From: Deltaproteobacteria bacterium
GTDB lineage: Bacteria; Desulfobacterota; Syntrophia; Syntrophales; UBA2210
Reading direction: 5' to 3'
Assembly: GCA_019314085.1 (NCBI GenBank)
Contig: JAFCZZ010000143.1
Span: forward strand, 1 to 8,834
Length of the DNA stretch: 8,834 nt
Shown here: piece by piece, positions 6,367 through 8,834 of the stretch
Position numbering within the stretch: the stretch's first letter is position 1
How the letters are laid out: the number at the start of each line of letters is the position of its first letter
Program-made: the position numbers and the translations under genes
Notes under the pieces: model-generated
Told to the model about the DNA's origin: nothing
The model's database searches: none
The model's input: only the letters and a program-made list of their open reading frames with translations

Positions 6367-6376
6367 AACCCACAAA

Positions 6377-6428
6377 GAATCTCCCTTCCTTGTTGAAACA
6401 ACGTTCCGCAAAGAAAAGAGGGGAGTTC
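6377..6428 (+). terminator. Imperfect hairpin after ispF, possible weak terminator
   Basis: GAA (6377-6379) can pair with TTC (6426-6428). After a bulged T, CTCCCTTC (6381-6388) pairs with GAGGGGAG (6418-6425) with one G-T pair, and TT/AA continue the stem past one mismatch. A small inner hairpin GTTG-AAA-CAAC (6392-6402) sits in the loop. There is no T-run after the stem, so it lacks the tail of an intrinsic terminator. It lies between ispF and the pgk promoter, where termination would be expected. Confidence 0.3.
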
Positions 6429-6432
6429 TGCC

Positions 6433-6461
6433 TTGACCGTGTCACCTCAGTATTATATATA
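6433..6461 (+). promoter_or_regulatory. Sigma-70-type promoter for pgk-truA-rmlD
   Basis: TTGACC (6433-6438), a 17-base spacer and TATATA (6456-6461) inside an alternating TA tract. The predicted start is near 6468, leaving a leader of about 37 bases before the pgk ATG at 6505. The -35 hexamer and spacer length are the same as in the carD promoter. GGAGGA at 6495-6500 is the pgk ribosome-binding site. Confidence 0.62.
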
Positions 6462-6504
6462 TCGCCCCTCTCTAGACTGACCTGCATATAGAACGGAGGA
6501 AGAC

Positions 6505-7701
6505 ATGAAGCAGATACAAGATGTAGATATCAAAGGGAAAAAAGTGCTGTGCCGGTTTGATCTTAACGTTCCGCTGGATGATGACCTGCATATTACCGAC
6601 GACAGAAGGATCAAGGCCGCGCTCCCCACAATCAACTACGCGCTGGATGAGGATGCAAAGGTAATAATAATCTCTCATCTCGGGAGACCGGGAGGGAAAA
6701 AGGTGGCAGGCTTCAGCCTTGCACCCGTGGCCAAGAGGCTGTCGCGTCTCTTGGGAAAAGATGTTGCCTTGGCAAAGGACTGCATTGGCGATGATGTAGA
6801 GAAGTTGATACAGGGTATGGAGCCTCGCTGCATCATCCTCTTGGAAAACCTGAGATTTCACAAGGAGGAGGCGGAAAACGACGATGTCTTTGCCCGGAAA
6901 CTGGCCGGGTATGCCGATGTATACGTGGACGATGCCTTTGGAAATGCCCACAGGACACATGCCTCCAATGTGGGGATCACAAAATTTGCAAAGGTGTGCT
7001 GTGCCGGCTTCCTGATGAAGAGGGAGTTGAGCTATTTCAGCTCCACCTTGGAAGATCCCCTCCGTCCCTTTGTGGCGATCATCGGCGGGTCAAAGGTGTC
7101 GGGCAAGCTGGAGGCCCTTGCCAACCTCATCAGAAAGGTTGACAAGATGATCATTGGGGGGGGGATGGCCTTTACCTTTCTCAAGGCGATGGGGTACGAG
7201 GTGGGTACCTCCCTGGTGGAGGAGAATCTTCTCAATATGGCGCGGAGGGGGATCAAGATAGCGAAAGAGAATGGCGTAAAATTATATTTTCCCGTCGATT
7301 GTGTGATAGCCGAAAAGGCGGACCCGAAGGCGGTCACAAAGATCGTACCTATCCAGGAAATAGATCCAAACTGGATGGGACTGGATATCGGGCCCGCCAC
7401 GATTGCCCTCTTTCGCGAGGTATTGGGTGACGCGAAGACGATTATGTGGAACGGTCCCATGGGTGTCTTTGAGATCGACGCCTTCAGCATGGGGACCTTC
7501 TCCCTGGTCCACGCCGTTGCGCAGTCCCATGCCCTGACCATCGTCGGCGGGGGAGACACGGATGTAGCGGTCCACCGGACGGGCGAGAGTGACTATATCA
7601 CCTATATATCCACCGGAGGGGGCGCCTCGCTTGAACTGTTGGAGGGGAAGAAACTGCCTGCGGTCGAAGCACTTAATAAAGCTGAGAAAAAAATGAAGTA
7701 A
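6505..7701 (+). CDS. pgk: Phosphoglycerate kinase
   Basis: A 398-residue, full-length glycolytic/gluconeogenic enzyme of the cytoplasm that transfers phosphate between 1,3-bisphosphoglycerate and ADP. The signature RFDLNVPL is at residues 17-24, HLGRPGG at 58-64, ENLRFHKEE at 114-122, DDAFGNAHRTHAS at 142-154 (substrate-binding arginines), IIGGSKVSGK at 192-201, MWNGPMGVFE at 314-323, GGGDT at 348-352 and STGGGASLELLEGK at 369-382. The family's usual VNDAFG reads VDDAFG here, a small departure. ATG at 6505 follows GGAGGA by 4 bases and a convincing promoter. No gap or tpiA gene is next to it, although these often accompany pgk. truA follows after 15 bp, so pgk is probably the first gene of a mixed operon. 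Confidence 0.98.
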   Translation: MKQIQDVDIKGKKVLCRFDLNVPLDDDLHITDDRRIKAALPTINYALDEDAKVIIISHLGRPGGKKVAGFSLAPVAKRLSRLLGKDVALAKDCIGDDVEKLIQGMEPRCIILLENLRFHKEEAENDDVFARKLAGYADVYVDDAFGNAHRTHASNVGITKFAKVCCAGFLMKRELSYFSSTLEDPLRPFVAIIGGSKVSGKLEALANLIRKVDKMIIGGGMAFTFLKAMGYEVGTSLVEENLLNMARRGIKIAKENGVKLYFPVDCVIAEKADPKAVTKIVPIQEIDPNWMGLDIGPATIALFREVLGDAKTIMWNGPMGVFEIDAFSMGTFSLVHAVAQSHALTIVGGGDTDVAVHRTGESDYITYISTGGGASLELLEGKKLPAVEALNKAEKKMK

Positions 7702-7716
7702 CTTGGGGCGAGCCCT

Positions 7717-8451
7717 ATGAGAAACGTCATGATTGCCTGCGAATATGACGGGACCGCCTACCATGGGTGGCAGAGGCAACCCAACGGCATCACCATTCAG
7801 GAGGTGCTTGAGGAAAAGATGGGAATCATCACGCAGGAAGAGATCCGGCTCGTGGCCTCTGGAAGAACGGACGCAGGCGTTCACGCCCTGAATCAGGTTG
7901 CAAACTTCAGGACACGCTCGGCCATCGGATGTGAGAACCTCCTGAAGGGGATCAATAGTCTCCTCCCCGCGGATATTGTCGTCAAGGTTCTACAGGATGC
8001 AGATGAGGAATTTCACGCGCGCTACAGTGCGAAGAGCAAGGTATACGTATACAGAATATTCAATAACCCCGTAAGGAGCGCCCTCTGGAGAAACTATTCC
8101 TGGCACCTGCGCGCCCCTCTTGATCTGGGGGTGATGGGTCAGGCGGCCAGGGTCCTGGAGGGAAGGCACGATTTTTCATCCTTCTGTGCCGCAGGGAGCG
8201 ATGCCGAAGACCACGTACGGACGGTTGCCGCCACCTCCATTGAGACGGAAAATGATATGATCTCTTTTACGATAGAGGCGAACGGCTTTCTGCGATACAT
8301 GGTGAGAAACATTGTCGGCCTCCTCGTCGATGTGGGGAGAGGGATCACCACGCCTGCCGGTTTCAAAGAGATTATGGATGTCATGGACAGGACCAGGGCC
8401 GGCATCACCGCCCCCCCTCAGGGGCTTTTTCTCAAGGAGGTCAGATACTGA
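7717..8451 (+). CDS. truA: tRNA pseudouridine(38-40) synthase TruA
   Basis: A 244-residue enzyme that isomerises uridines at positions 38-40 of the tRNA anticodon arm. The N-terminal CEYDGTAYHGWQRQ (residues 8-21) is typical, and the catalytic aspartate is D52 within SGRTDAGVHA. The second half carries the family's FHARYSAKSKVYVYRI-like segment, HDFSSFCAAGSD and FLRYMVRNIVGLLVDVGRG. Length is close to the usual 245-270. The ATG at 7717 lies 15 bp after the pgk stop with only a weak purine-rich ribosome-binding site (GGGGCGAG), so translation may partly depend on ribosomes leaving pgk. Its last base overlaps the start codon of the next gene. Confidence 0.97.
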   Translation: MRNVMIACEYDGTAYHGWQRQPNGITIQEVLEEKMGIITQEEIRLVASGRTDAGVHALNQVANFRTRSAIGCENLLKGINSLLPADIVVKVLQDADEEFHARYSAKSKVYVYRIFNNPVRSALWRNYSWHLRAPLDLGVMGQAARVLEGRHDFSSFCAAGSDAEDHVRTVAATSIETENDMISFTIEANGFLRYMVRNIVGLLVDVGRGITTPAGFKEIMDVMDRTRAGITAPPQGLFLKEVRY

Positions 8452-8834
8452 TGAAGATACTGGTGCTGGGGCACAAGGGGATGCTCGGAACCGATCTTAT
8501 GGCCGATCTTGGAGGGGGGCACGACGTAGCCGGGAAGGATGTCGATGACTTCGATATAATATCCGCTTCGGATTGCTGGGATGTGATTGGACAGTCGGGA
8601 GCGGATGTGGTCATCAATGCGGCCGCCTATACAAATGTCGACGGATGTGAGACGGATGAGGCCGGGTCCTTCGTCGTGACTGCCGAGGGTGTGAAGAACG
8701 TGGCGCTGGCATGCAGGGACTCCGGCATAAAACTGGTTCACTTCAGCACCGATTATGTCTTTGACGGAACAAAGAAGAACCCTTACGTGGAGGAGGATGC
8801 CTGCAACCCCATCAATGCCTATGGGAGATCCAAG
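8451..8834 (+). CDS. rmlD: RmlD-like dTDP-4-dehydrorhamnose reductase, 3' partial
   Basis: The first 128 residues of a short-chain dehydrogenase/reductase of the extended type, cut by the window end. The nucleotide-binding motif GHKGMLG (residues 7-13) is followed by DVVINAAAYTNVDGCE (52-67), STDYVFDG (99-106) and YGRSK (124-128), which holds the catalytic Tyr124 and Lys128 pair with Thr100 nearby. RmlD reduces dTDP-4-dehydrorhamnose to dTDP-L-rhamnose for surface polysaccharide synthesis. The start ATG at 8451 overlaps the truA stop (TGATG), with AAGGAGG at 8434-8440 as a strong ribosome-binding site, implying coupling to truA. Related reductases such as MAT2B-like or other NDP-sugar reductases look alike in this half, and the other rml genes are not in view, so the substrate is an inference. 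Confidence 0.88.
   Translation, partial: MKILVLGHKGMLGTDLMADLGGGHDVAGKDVDDFDIISASDCWDVIGQSGADVVINAAAYTNVDGCETDEAGSFVVTAEGVKNVALACRDSGIKLVHFSTDYVFDGTKKNPYVEEDACNPINAYGRSK

Noticed and set aside
5743..6411. Minus-strand open frame of 222 codons across ispF.
   Set aside because: It is antisense to a complete, motif-rich IspF; no domain is recognised.
1..8834. tRNA or rRNA genes, CRISPR repeats, insertion sequences, integrase or attachment sites, and other mobile-element traces.
   Set aside because: None was seen on either strand; nearly all the DNA is accounted for by closely spaced housekeeping-type genes.

Overview
The window is a gene-dense stretch of a bacterial chromosome of medium GC content with no mobile elements, RNA genes or CRISPR arrays that I can see. 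The gene set fits a Gram-negative-type bacterium, most likely in or near the Desulfobacterota (former Deltaproteobacteria). The evidence is a CarD-type regulator followed by a YacL-type PIN/TRAM protein and the MEP-pathway genes ispD and ispF, a LapA-domain membrane protein, and an EF-G paralogue. This placement rests on gene content and remembered protein style, not on a computed phylogeny, and is tentative.

Layout: (1) 1-777, plus strand: the end of a HIT-family nucleotide hydrolase/transferase gene (5' end off the window), then a small two-helix LapA-domain protein 1 bp later. (2) 790-3404, minus strand: an EF-G-like translational GTPase transcribed leftwards, followed by a MogA/MoaB-family molybdopterin adenylyltransferase. 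mogA converges on the LapA gene with only 12 bp between them. (3) 3405-3594: a divergent intergenic region with a good sigma-70-type promoter for each side and an imperfect inverted repeat between the two -35 boxes. (4) 3595-6366, plus strand: carD, then one uninterrupted 584-residue reading frame that joins a complete membrane-anchored PIN/TRAM protein to a complete IspD, then ispF overlapping by 4 bp. (5) 6367-6504: an intergenic region with an imperfect hairpin and a strong promoter. (6) 6505-8834, plus strand: pgk, truA and the start of an rmlD-type reductase gene, closely packed or overlapping and probably one operon.

How the genes work together: carD and the PIN/TRAM-IspD-IspF block combine an RNA polymerase-binding regulator, a putative membrane-anchored nuclease/RNA-binding module and two steps of isoprenoid precursor synthesis. 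The downstream operon mixes glycolysis (pgk), tRNA modification (truA) and probable dTDP-rhamnose synthesis (rmlD). Most genes are ordinary housekeeping genes. The item most worth a second look is the PIN/TRAM-IspD fusion frame. After it come the EF-G paralogue, whose GTPase motifs depart from the canonical residues, and the dyad between the divergent promoters. I found no clear evidence of a wholly new system.
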